Shown here piece after piece: positions 1-5,403 of a stretch of 10,923 bases of DNA (its first letter is position 1; every line of letters starts with the position of its first letter). The DNA is from an uncultured Christensenella sp. (GTDB taxonomy: Bacteria; Bacillota; Clostridia; Christensenellales; UBA1242), in assembly GCA_949295755.1 (NCBI GenBank), contig CASFMG010000092.1:1-10923 (forward strand), in the 5' to 3' direction. A program made the position numbers and the translations under genes. A model generated the notes under the pieces. The model made no database searches, was not told the DNA's origin, and worked only from the letters and a program-made list of their open reading frames with translations.

Positions 1-344
1 CAGCAAGTTGATAGTGGTGTAAAAACCAAATAATACGCTAAAACTTTTAACATCGCTATTGGTATGTTATTTGCTGATTTAAAAGTAAATTTTCTATTTA
101 GTGTAAAATTCCATATAATTGAACATAAAAGTGCAGTGAGATATGCTGGCCAGTAAGGAATTTTTGCAAGTTCATTTAATAGTGTGAAAACCAATATTTG
201 AATTAGTCCTGCTGATATTGAAAAAAAAGTAAATTTTATGACTTGCATTAAGTTTTTATATTTTTCTGAAAATTTAATCTTTTGAATTGCCACTTCTTGA
301 CTTGTTGTTTCTTGAGTATTATTCTCTTGCTTTTGTTGTTCCAT
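1..344 (-). CDS. GtrA-family membrane protein, 3' end cut off by the window
   Basis: An ATG at 344-342 opens a frame of 114 codons that runs off the window edge, so the C-terminus is missing. Residues 1-30 are polar and rich in Gln, Glu and Asn. Hydrophobic segments follow at about 36-57, 64-80 and 97-112. The segment WNFTLNRKFTFKS at 78-90 matches the Asn-Phe-x-x-Asn-(Arg/Lys)-x-(Trp/Phe)-Thr-Phe signature that precedes the third helix in GtrA-like proteins. Known members are small four-helix membrane proteins thought to help move lipid-linked sugars across the membrane for cell-surface glycosylation; many are uncharacterised. It overlaps the end of the upstream gene by 26 bases, which suggests translational coupling. 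The only Shine-Dalgarno-like sequence, AGGA, lies about 12 bases before the ATG and is poorly placed. The family call is fairly secure; the substrate is unknown. Confidence 0.78.
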   Translation of the reverse strand, partial: MEQQKQENNTQETTSQEVAIQKIKFSEKYKNLMQVIKFTFFSISAGLIQILVFTLLNELAKIPYWPAYLTALLCSIIWNFTLNRKFTFKSANNIPIAMLKVLAYYLVFTPLSTC

Positions 345-1617
345 ATTCTTTTAATTTCCTATTTTTAAAATTTTCATTTTGTTTTGTTGAAAATTTATTA
401 TTTTTCATTTTTTCTATTCTTTCAAAGTAATTTTGTATTTGTATAAGCAATTTTAAGTTTTCAGTAGGTTCTAAAACATTATTATCAATAAGTTTTTGTA
501 TTTGACTTGAATTGCCTTTTAAATAATTTTGTGTTGTCAAATTATTTTGTTGTATGTATTTTGACCTTTTTAAATTATCATTATTTTTGCTTTTTAGTAT
601 TAGTATATGTTTTATTTCATCTATTTCATTTTTTATGTTTTCAAAAATATTACAATCAACACCCATCAATGTATTTAATGATAATTCGCCAATTCTATTT
701 CTTAAATATTCTTTTAATAAATCTGTTTGTAATTTTATAACTTTACTCAATGCTAAGCGCATATTTTTATTAACTTTAATGTTTTTACATATTGTTTCAA
801 CAGAGTTTACAAGTCCTTCAAAATATTCCAAACAAGAATTTTTTGTTTTGTATAAATTTATTGTTTGTCCATAATTTTTTGCATAGTTATTATAAATTTT
901 TTCAGAGTTTAATGAATTTACAATATATCCTTTAACAATGTTTATATTGGGTATAGAATTTAATAAAACTGCAATTCCGTGTCCCCAAGAATATCCAGAC
1001 CTACAATTTGAGTTTATTATATAAAAACAGTTATCATCACCTTGCACACAAATGTTTAAGTGCATTTTGTTTAAACCCAATATTTTAATCGCTATATCAT
1101 CTGTTATTAGTTCATTCAACTTGTGTTTATTATTAAATATAAAACTTGCTGTTTTGTCATCACTTATGGCGTGCAAAAGTTCGTGCACAATAGAAGATAA
1201 TGATATTTTTTCCATTAAATTTTTGTTTTTTAATTGTTCGCTTGATAGTTGTTTTACTGCCTGTTTTATGTTTTCATCATCTCGTTCAAAATTTAACACA
1301 ATTTGCTTAGAATTTCTATCATAAAACGCTATAGATTTGGAATTTTGAAAATGTTTGTTATTTGCATCAACATTTATAGTTTTCACATTTGCATATAATC
1401 GATTAAATATGACTTCTTCAATTTTGTATTCATTTTTATGAAATTTGTAAAATTTTATATTGCCTAATATGTTTTTATTCAATTTTTCATTTTTAAATAT
1501 ATTTGAATAAAATTTCACAATGCAATAAACCGACTTTATAACTGCCTCGCTACTATAACTAGGCAAATCTTCAAAATATTCATAGTATTTTTTTAAAAAA
1601 TTATTAGGAATATTCAT
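319..1617 (-). CDS. Unrecognised 432-residue protein with an HExxH zinc-metallopeptidase motif
   Basis: I do not recognise this family. The protein has HELLH at residues 145-149 (bases 1171-1185), inside a hydrophobic-rich helix (SSIVHELLHAIS). Then comes NELITD at 168-173, where Glu169 lies 20 residues after the second His. HExxH followed by a downstream Asn-Glu is the usual zinc-ligand layout of gluzincin peptidases, so His145, His149 and Glu169 are the likely ligands and Glu146 the catalytic base. No signal peptide or membrane helix is visible, so it is probably cytoplasmic. A motif GYSWGHG lies at 208-214, and the last 100 residues are charged and probably helical. ATG 1617 is chosen because a TTG further upstream at 1659 lies in the -35 element of a good promoter. 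No clear Shine-Dalgarno precedes the ATG. The gene overlaps the GtrA-like gene by 26 bases. Coding is certain; peptidase activity is an inference from the motif. Confidence 0.8.
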   Translation of the reverse strand: MNIPNNFLKKYYEYFEDLPSYSSEAVIKSVYCIVKFYSNIFKNEKLNKNILGNIKFYKFHKNEYKIEEVIFNRLYANVKTINVDANNKHFQNSKSIAFYDRNSKQIVLNFERDDENIKQAVKQLSSEQLKNKNLMEKISLSSIVHELLHAISDDKTASFIFNNKHKLNELITDDIAIKILGLNKMHLNICVQGDDNCFYIINSNCRSGYSWGHGIAVLLNSIPNINIVKGYIVNSLNSEKIYNNYAKNYGQTINLYKTKNSCLEYFEGLVNSVETICKNIKVNKNMRLALSKVIKLQTDLLKEYLRNRIGELSLNTLMGVDCNIFENIKNEIDEIKHILILKSKNNDNLKRSKYIQQNNLTTQNYLKGNSSQIQKLIDNNVLEPTENLKLLIQIQNYFERIEKMKNNKFSTKQNENFKNRKLKEYGTTKARE

Positions 1618-1630
1618 TTGCTTCGTAAAT

Positions 1631-1659
1631 ATTGTACCTAAGAAACAACCAAAAGTCAA
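1631..1659 (-). promoter_or_regulatory. Sigma-A-type promoter for the HExxH gene
   Basis: On the minus strand there is a -35 TTGACT (1659-1654), a 17-base spacer and a -10 TACAAT (1636-1631). Each hexamer differs from consensus at one position. Transcription would start near 1624, about seven bases before the ATG at 1617. The leader would therefore be very short and would lack a Shine-Dalgarno. The promoter lies directly after the rpmA terminator, which suits an independent unit. Confidence 0.65.
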
Positions 1660-1662
1660 TTT

Positions 1663-1695
1663 AAAAAAAAGTATTTCAATTCGAAATACTTTTTT
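1663..1695. terminator. Intrinsic terminator after rpmA, symmetrical
   Basis: The arms GTATTTC (1671-1677) and GAAATAC (1683-1689) pair perfectly around a 5-base loop and are flanked by an A-run and a T-run. On the minus strand the stem is followed by eight T residues. The flanking runs make it potentially active in both directions. It begins a few bases after the rpmA stop codon (1701-1699). Confidence 0.82.
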
Positions 1696-1698
1696 ATA

Positions 1699-1974
1699 TT
1701 ATTCAGCAATTACGCTAACTATTTTTTTGTCACCACTTTTTGAAAATTTCACTTTGCCATCACAAGTAGCAAACACTGTATAATCTTTTCCTAATCCACA
1801 ATTTGCACCTGGATAAACCTTTGTTCCTCTTTGGCGAACTATGATTGAACCAGCGAGAACACTCTGTCCATCATATCTTTTAACACCAAGACGCTTTGAA
1901 TTACTATCTCTACCATTCTTTGTGCTTCCACCACCTTTTTTGTGGGCAAAAAGTTGAATATTAATAAATTTCAT
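1699..1974 (-). CDS. rpmA: 50S ribosomal protein L27 with a cleavable N-terminal extension
   Basis: L27 is part of the large ribosomal subunit; its N-terminal tail reaches towards the peptidyl-transferase centre. The 91-residue product carries the family hallmarks KKGGGSTKNGRDS, KRLG and RQRGTKVYPG. The first nine residues, MKFINIQLF, precede AHKKGG. This matches the Firmicutes-type extension, which the protease Prp removes after the final Phe to expose the functional N-terminus. ATG 1974 is chosen because GGAGG (1985-1981) sits six bases upstream and because it gives the standard nine-residue extension. An earlier in-frame ATG at 2010 would add 12 atypical residues that are only the shadow of the upstream gene. 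It overlaps the end of prp by 14 bases and is followed at once by a terminator, so it closes the rplU operon. Confidence 0.97.
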   Translation of the reverse strand: MKFINIQLFAHKKGGGSTKNGRDSNSKRLGVKRYDGQSVLAGSIIVRQRGTKVYPGANCGLGKDYTVFATCDGKVKFSKSGDKKIVSVIAE

Positions 1975-2302
1975 CTCTAACCTCCATTTTAATATAATCG
2001 CCATAATCAAATAATAAATCTTGTAAACTTAACTGCATTGTTTTTAAAATTATTTGTGCTTTTTCTAAATCATCATTTTTAATGTTTTTTGGCAACTGTA
2101 GTTTTAAATAACCTTTACTATCATTTTTATTAACTACGGCATTGATATTTAAAACTTTTGTTATTCCCAAGCAAGCACTTTGACTTATTGCAGAAATAGC
2201 AGAACATACTATATCTTTTCCACTATTTGCAAAACCTGTGTGCCCCGAAATTTCAAAAGAAACAATATTATTGTTTTTTGTAAAAATTTTGATATTTGTC
2301 AT
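1961..2302 (-). CDS. prp: Prp (YsxB) cysteine protease that matures ribosomal protein L27
   Basis: This 113-residue protein belongs to the YsxB/Prp family, found between the L21 and L27 genes in Firmicutes. In Staphylococcus aureus, Prp removes the N-terminal extension of L27. The active-site region is clear here: GHTGFANSGKDIVCSAIS has His21 and Cys33 as the likely catalytic pair, Asp30 between them, and the flexible Gly/Ser-rich loop of the family. The gene starts one base after the rplU stop codon and has only a weak ribosome binding site, so it is probably translated by coupling to rplU. Its end overlaps rpmA by 14 bases. Finding the extension on L27 and an intact catalytic pair here together supports a working maturation system. 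Confidence 0.93.
   Translation of the reverse strand: MTNIKIFTKNNNIVSFEISGHTGFANSGKDIVCSAISAISQSACLGITKVLNINAVVNKNDSKGYLKLQLPKNIKNDDLEKAQIILKTMQLSLQDLLFDYGDYIKMEVRDEIY
1981..1985 (-). promoter_or_regulatory. Ribosome binding site that fixes the rpmA start
   Basis: GGAGG on the minus strand, six bases before ATG 1974, lies inside the 3' end of prp. It supports the 91-residue form of L27 over a longer reading from ATG 2010. Confidence 0.85.
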
Positions 2303-2303
2303 A

Positions 2304-2609
2304 TTACTTAATCTCTAAGATTTTTACTGTTGTAAATGGTTGTCTGTGTCCTTGTTTTCTTCTAACATTCTTTTTAGCTTTGTATTTGTAAACAACAACT
2401 TTTTCGCCTTTACCTTGTGCAACAACTTCTGCACTACAAACAACTTTATTTAAAACTGGTGTTCCACAATCTACTTTTCCATCGTTTGAAGTAAGAAGAA
2501 CATTAAATTCAACTTTGTCACCAACATTTTTATCAAGTTTTTCAACATTTAAAACATCGCCAACTTGAACTTTATATTGTTTTCCTCCTGTCTCAATAAC
2601 TGCAAACAT
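2304..2609 (-). CDS. rplU: 50S ribosomal protein L21
   Basis: L21 binds 23S rRNA in the large subunit. The 101-residue length is normal for the family. The N-terminus MFAVIETGGKQYKVQVGD and the C-terminal block YKAKKNVRRKQGHRQPFT are the standard L21 signatures. The start has a strong ribosome binding site, AAGAGGAGG at 2625-2617, seven bases before the ATG. It is the first gene of the rplU-prp-rpmA operon, which has its own consensus promoter about 80 bases upstream and a leader with a hairpin. Confidence 0.98.
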   Translation of the reverse strand: MFAVIETGGKQYKVQVGDVLNVEKLDKNVGDKVEFNVLLTSNDGKVDCGTPVLNKVVCSAEVVAQGKGEKVVVYKYKAKKNVRRKQGHRQPFTTVKILEIK

Positions 2610-2629
2610 TTTATTTCCTCCTCTTTAAA

Positions 2630-2682
2630 TCTCACTACGAAAGGTGGCTTAAAGCACTTAAACCTTTAATATGTGGCATACT
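2630..2682 (-). ncRNA. Structured leader of the rplU operon, possible L21 leader
   Basis: The predicted transcript has a leader of about 70 bases before rplU. In it GGTTTAAG (2664-2657) pairs with TTTAAGCC (2653-2646) across a three-base loop, giving eight pairs of which two are G-U. An alternative pairing of AAAGG (2667-2663) with CCTTT (2644-2640) encloses the same element. Firmicutes rplU operons often carry an L21 leader RNA thought to regulate the operon. Position and hairpin fit this, but I cannot confirm a match to the family's consensus. Confidence 0.45.
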
Positions 2683-2687
2683 GTTTC

Positions 2688-2716
2688 AATATATCACACA
2701 AAAAAAAACTTGTCAA
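2688..2716 (-). promoter_or_regulatory. Sigma-A promoter of the rplU-prp-rpmA operon
   Basis: The minus strand reads TTGACA (2716-2711), a 17-base spacer with a T-run, and TATATT (2693-2688). The -35 is perfect and the -10 has one mismatch. Transcription should start near 2682. Confidence 0.85.
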
Positions 2717-2740
2717 TAATTTTAAACATTTTTAATGACA

Positions 2741-2767
2741 TAAAAAAGACAGAAGTATCTTCTGCCC
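2741..2767 (-). terminator. Intrinsic terminator after sigG
   Basis: GGCAGAAG (2766-2759) pairs with CTTCTGTC (2755-2748) around a three-base loop, with one G-U pair, followed by six T residues (2747-2742). It starts just after the sigG stop codon and separates it from the ribosomal operon promoter. Confidence 0.9.
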
Positions 2768-2771
2768 TTTA

Positions 2772-3545
2772 CTATTGCATATGTTTTTTTATTGCAGATA
2801 AAGCATTTTTTTCCAGTCTACTAACTTGTGCTTGACTTATGCCTATTTCATCGCTAACTTCCATTTGTGTTTTTCCAATATAATATCTCATTAGAAGAAT
2901 TTCCTTCTCTCTTCTACTTAATTTTGACACTGCATCTTTTAGTGCAATTTGTTCTATTAAAGATTCATCACTGTTTTTCAAATCGGAGATTTGGTCCATA
3001 ATCCTAACTGCTTCGTTGCCATCATTATAAACAGGTTCATTTAATGACACAGTTTCACTAATTGCATCAAGTGCAAAATTTACATCTTTTACATCAATTT
3101 CAATTTCTCGTGCAATTTCTTCTGGTGTTGGTTCTCTGCCCAATTTTTTTGAAAGTAATTCTCTTGCCTGAAGTGCTTTATATGCGATATCTCTTAAACT
3201 TCTTGAAACACGAATTGAATTATTATCACGCAAAAATCTTCTTATTTCTCCAATAATCATTGGTACAGCATAAGTTGAAAATCTCACATTTAATGAAATG
3301 TCAAAATTATCTATGGCTTTCATAAGTCCTACACAACCAACTTGAAACATATCATCAGACTTTTCTTTTTTACCAGAAAACCTTTGAACAACACTGAGTA
3401 CCAATCTTAAATTTGCCACAACAAATTGTTCCCTTGCAAACTCATCTCCCTTTTTTACCTTTTTCATAAGTTCCATAAGTTCTTCATTTTTAAGTTTAGG
3501 AAGTGTTGAAGTATCAACTCCACAAATTGCAACTCTATTTGCCAT
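2772..3545 (-). CDS. sigG: RNA polymerase sigma-G, late forespore factor
   Basis: Sigma-G directs RNA polymerase to late forespore genes, including those for spore DNA protection and germination. The 257-residue protein starts with the near-invariant sigma-G N-terminus (ICGVDTSTLPKLKNEEL at 7-23). Region 2 is at about 41-112, with FSTYAVPMIIGEIRRFLRD at 89-107, and region 3 (IRVSRSLRDIAYKALQ) follows. The region 4 helix-turn-helix is at about 226-246 (GISQAQVSRLEK). Bacillus subtilis sigma-G has 260 residues. AGGAG (3561-3557) lies 11 bases before ATG 3545, a long spacing that may lower translation. The gene follows sigE after a 184-base AT-rich gap and has its own terminator, so it is probably transcribed separately. 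Confidence 0.96.
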   Translation of the reverse strand: MANRVAICGVDTSTLPKLKNEELMELMKKVKKGDEFAREQFVVANLRLVLSVVQRFSGKKEKSDDMFQVGCVGLMKAIDNFDISLNVRFSTYAVPMIIGEIRRFLRDNNSIRVSRSLRDIAYKALQARELLSKKLGREPTPEEIAREIEIDVKDVNFALDAISETVSLNEPVYNDGNEAVRIMDQISDLKNSDESLIEQIALKDAVSKLSRREKEILLMRYYIGKTQMEVSDEIGISQAQVSRLEKNALSAIKKHMQ

Positions 3546-3573
3546 AGAAAAACATTCTCCTTTCTATTGCAAA

Positions 3574-3603
3574 TATGCTTTCCTATTTTATAAATAAATA
3601 TAC
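3574..3603 (-). promoter_or_regulatory. Candidate sigma-F/sigma-G-type promoter of sigG
   Basis: The minus strand has GTATA (3603-3599), a 15-base spacer and GGAAAGCATA (3583-3574). This resembles the sigma-F consensus GYwTA, about 16 bases, GGnrAnAnTA, with one mismatch in the -10. In B. subtilis sigG is transcribed by sigma-F and then by sigma-G. The surrounding DNA is nearly all A/T, so chance matches to AT-rich motifs are likely; the GG in the -10 is the most specific part. Confidence 0.4.
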
Positions 3604-3729
3604 ACAAAATTTTAATTATTTTTTTATTAAATAATACATTTTTAATAATATTTTTTTATTTTTTTTGTTTTTATTTTTTATTTAAAACGTTTTATTATTT
3701 TTATATTATATTTAATTAAAAAATATATT
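3591..3729. other. Extremely AT-rich spacer between sigE and sigG
   Basis: From 3591 to 3730 only six bases are G or C, about 4 per cent. I see no open frame, no GC-stemmed terminator and no RNA gene in it. A short palindrome, AAAACGTTTT, lies inside. It may be flexible upstream promoter DNA for sigG. Confidence 0.7.
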
Positions 3730-4446
3730 TTAAATAACTTTTTCAAGGTCTTTTTTCATTTTTCCTAATATTTTCTTCTCAATTCTCGAAATATAACTTT
3801 GACTAATTCCCATAAGGTCAGCAACTTCTTTTTGTGTTTTTTCTTCTTTGCCCATAAGTCCAAATCTTAATATCATAATTTCTCTTTCTCTTTCATTTAA
3901 TTTATTTATTATGTTCCATAATATTTGCCTTTCGGCAGACTTATCCATTTCTTTTGAAACGCTTTCTCCATCGGTATACAATATATCTTCAAGTAATAGT
4001 TCATTTCCATCGCTATCAGCATTTAATGGTTCATCTAAACTTATTTCATTTTTTAATTTATTTGTTTTTCGCAATTGCATTAAAATTTCATTTTCTATAC
4101 ATCTTGAAGCATATGTTGCAAGTTTTATTTTTTTGTCAAAATTATAAGTTTGAACAGCCTTAATTAGTCCAATAGCACCAATAGAAAACAAATCTTCAAC
4201 ATTCATTCCTGTGTTATCAAACTTTTTTGCAATATAAACCACTAAACGCAAATTGTGTTCAATTAGTTTTTCCTTTGCTTGCTTATTATTGTTTGCAAGT
4301 TCTTCCAAAAGCACTTGCTCCTCTTCTGGTTCTAATGGTTGTGGTAAAGTTTCATTGCCACAAATATACATTACAATACTATCAACTTCATTAAATAAAT
4401 TTAATTTTAAAAGTTGTTTAATTTTGATAAATAATTTTGAAAACAT
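3730..4446 (-). CDS. sigE: RNA polymerase sigma-E precursor, early mother-cell factor
   Basis: Sigma-E runs the early mother-cell programme of sporulation. It is made as an inactive, membrane-associated precursor that SpoIIGA cleaves. The 238-residue length is almost the same as B. subtilis pro-sigma-E (239). Residues 1 to about 28 form a basic, amphipathic pro-sequence (KLFIKIKQLLKLNLF), with the processing region near 20-30 (NEVDSIVMYICG). The mature part follows with LPQPLEPEEEQVLL, region 2 at about 60-130 (ATYASRCIENEI) and a region 4 helix-turn-helix at 204-224 (MGISQSYISRIEKK). Its ATG follows directly after the spoIIGA stop codon, and GGAGGG (4456-4451) lies within the end of spoIIGA. 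This suggests coupled synthesis of the protease and its substrate. Confidence 0.97.
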   Translation of the reverse strand: MFSKLFIKIKQLLKLNLFNEVDSIVMYICGNETLPQPLEPEEEQVLLEELANNNKQAKEKLIEHNLRLVVYIAKKFDNTGMNVEDLFSIGAIGLIKAVQTYNFDKKIKLATYASRCIENEILMQLRKTNKLKNEISLDEPLNADSDGNELLLEDILYTDGESVSKEMDKSAERQILWNIINKLNEREREIMILRFGLMGKEEKTQKEVADLMGISQSYISRIEKKILGKMKKDLEKVI

Positions 4447-5283
4447 TTAACCCTCCATAATATGCTTTGGATTTAACACAACATCACAATCAAGTCCTGA
4501 TATTTTAACCTTTGTTAATGCAAAAGTAGGATTTAAAATCGTGATTATTTCATCTTTTTTTTTAATTTGTAAACTATCAACACAAAAGGCAAGTAAACTA
4601 TCATTACTAGTTGCAGTTTTAACATTTATGTAATGACCATTTTTTAAACCATTGGTATTTTTAGTTATTAAATTTTGTATCGCAAAATCTTTATTTATTT
4701 TTGAAAACATTTTAAAATTTACAAGTACAACAGGCTGTTTTGTAGTTGTATCGCATAAAATATTTCCACTATCTAAATAACCTTTTGTTTTAATTGTTGT
4801 TGAATTTAAACTTATTTCAATATCATAAATAAAATTATTTATTGTTTTCTTTTGATAAATTGCTTTTTCGCATTGTTTAATAAAGTAAGTTACAACAAAA
4901 ACACTAATCAAAATTAAAAGCGTTGGCAATTTTTTACTGCTTTCAAAATCTCCATATAAACAAAAATACAACATTAAGTTTATTCCACCATACAATGCAG
5001 TTATAAACATAAACATAACAAAAAAGAAAATTTGTTTTCTTAAACTTTCATTTTTAAAAGCGATAAGCGTAATTATATATCCCATACACATTTTTAATAT
5101 AAAAATAAAAAAAGAATTCAAATTTATTATTGGGTACAAAAGCGAAATAAGTGCACCAAATACACTTGCAAAAAACATTCTGTATTTATTTTTTTCTTCT
5201 TTTATAAAACCAAAAATTATGTATAAAATGATATATGTAATAAGGAAATTTTCGATTAAAGTATCTTCAATGTATACTATCAT
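4447..5283 (-). CDS. spoIIGA: SpoIIGA, membrane aspartic protease that activates pro-sigma-E
   Basis: SpoIIGA sits in the sporulation septum and cleaves the pro-sequence from sigma-E after a signal from the forespore (SpoIIR in B. subtilis). The 278-residue protein has the family architecture. About five hydrophobic helices fill residues 1-135, followed by a soluble C-terminal protease domain. The catalytic motif GYLDSGN is at 168-174, with Asp171 as the likely catalytic aspartate; the active enzyme is believed to be a dimer with one Asp from each subunit. The end of the domain carries GLDCDVVLNPKHI. The ATG at 5283 has AAGGGA (5294-5289) five bases upstream. It lies between the ftsZ terminator and sigE, the classic spoIIG position. 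Sequence conservation is low, as is usual for this family, so the call rests on motif, topology and context. Confidence 0.94.
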   Translation of the reverse strand: MIVYIEDTLIENFLITYIILYIIFGFIKEEKNKYRMFFASVFGALISLLYPIINLNSFFIFILKMCMGYIITLIAFKNESLRKQIFFFVMFMFITALYGGINLMLYFCLYGDFESSKKLPTLLILISVFVVTYFIKQCEKAIYQKKTINNFIYDIEISLNSTTIKTKGYLDSGNILCDTTTKQPVVLVNFKMFSKINKDFAIQNLITKNTNGLKNGHYINVKTATSNDSLLAFCVDSLQIKKKDEIITILNPTFALTKVKISGLDCDVVLNPKHIMEG

Positions 5284-5299
5284 ATAAATCCCTTGTATG

Positions 5300-5363
5300 A
5301 TTATATATTAAAGCATAAAAAAATAGCACAGAGAATAATAAATAAAAAGCACTTATTTTGACA
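5300..5363 (-). promoter_or_regulatory. Candidate spoIIG promoter with a Spo0A-box-like site
   Basis: A TATAAT (5305-5300) lies upstream of spoIIGA but has no recognisable -35 at 16-18 bases, as expected for an activator-dependent promoter. TGTCAAA (5363-5357) matches six of seven bases of the Spo0A box TGTCGAA and lies about 52 bases upstream of the -10. In B. subtilis, spoIIG is activated by Spo0A binding upstream of a sigma-A promoter. The implied start (near 5293) would nearly abut the ribosome binding site, so the true -10 may lie slightly upstream. Confidence 0.35.
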
Positions 5364-5395
5364 TAAAAAAACACCAACTTAATTTTTAAGTTGGT
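5364..5395. terminator. Strong intrinsic terminator after ftsZ
   Basis: ACCAACTTAA and TTAAGTTGGT (5395-5386 and 5382-5373 on the minus strand) form a perfect ten-base stem with a three-base loop, followed by seven T residues. It starts nine bases after the ftsZ stop codon and isolates spoIIGA from the division genes. Confidence 0.93.
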
Positions 5396-5403
5396 ATTTT
5401 TAT

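Noticed and set aside
507..1324. Several short hydrophobic open frames on the plus strand within 507-1324
   Set aside because: They are antisense to the HExxH gene. AT-rich codons read backwards yield Phe/Leu/Ile-rich frames by chance; no ribosome binding sites or family motifs are present.
1618..1659. TTG 1659 as the start of the HExxH gene
   Set aside because: The TTG is the start of a -35 hexamer with a matching -10 downstream, and no ribosome binding site precedes it.
1618..1701. Fusion of L27 to the HExxH protein by stop-codon readthrough
   Set aside because: The frame is open between the rpmA stop and ATG 1617, but it crosses an intrinsic terminator and encodes low-complexity sequence. 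This looks like chance in a short gap.
1975..2010. A longer rpmA start at ATG 2010
   Set aside because: It would add 12 residues unlike any L27 and lacks the GGAGG site that precedes ATG 1974.
3537..3555. A six-codon open frame overlapping the sigG start (ATG at 3555-3553)
   Set aside because: It lies only about one base from the GGAG site, too close for good initiation, and the peptide has no visible attenuator logic.
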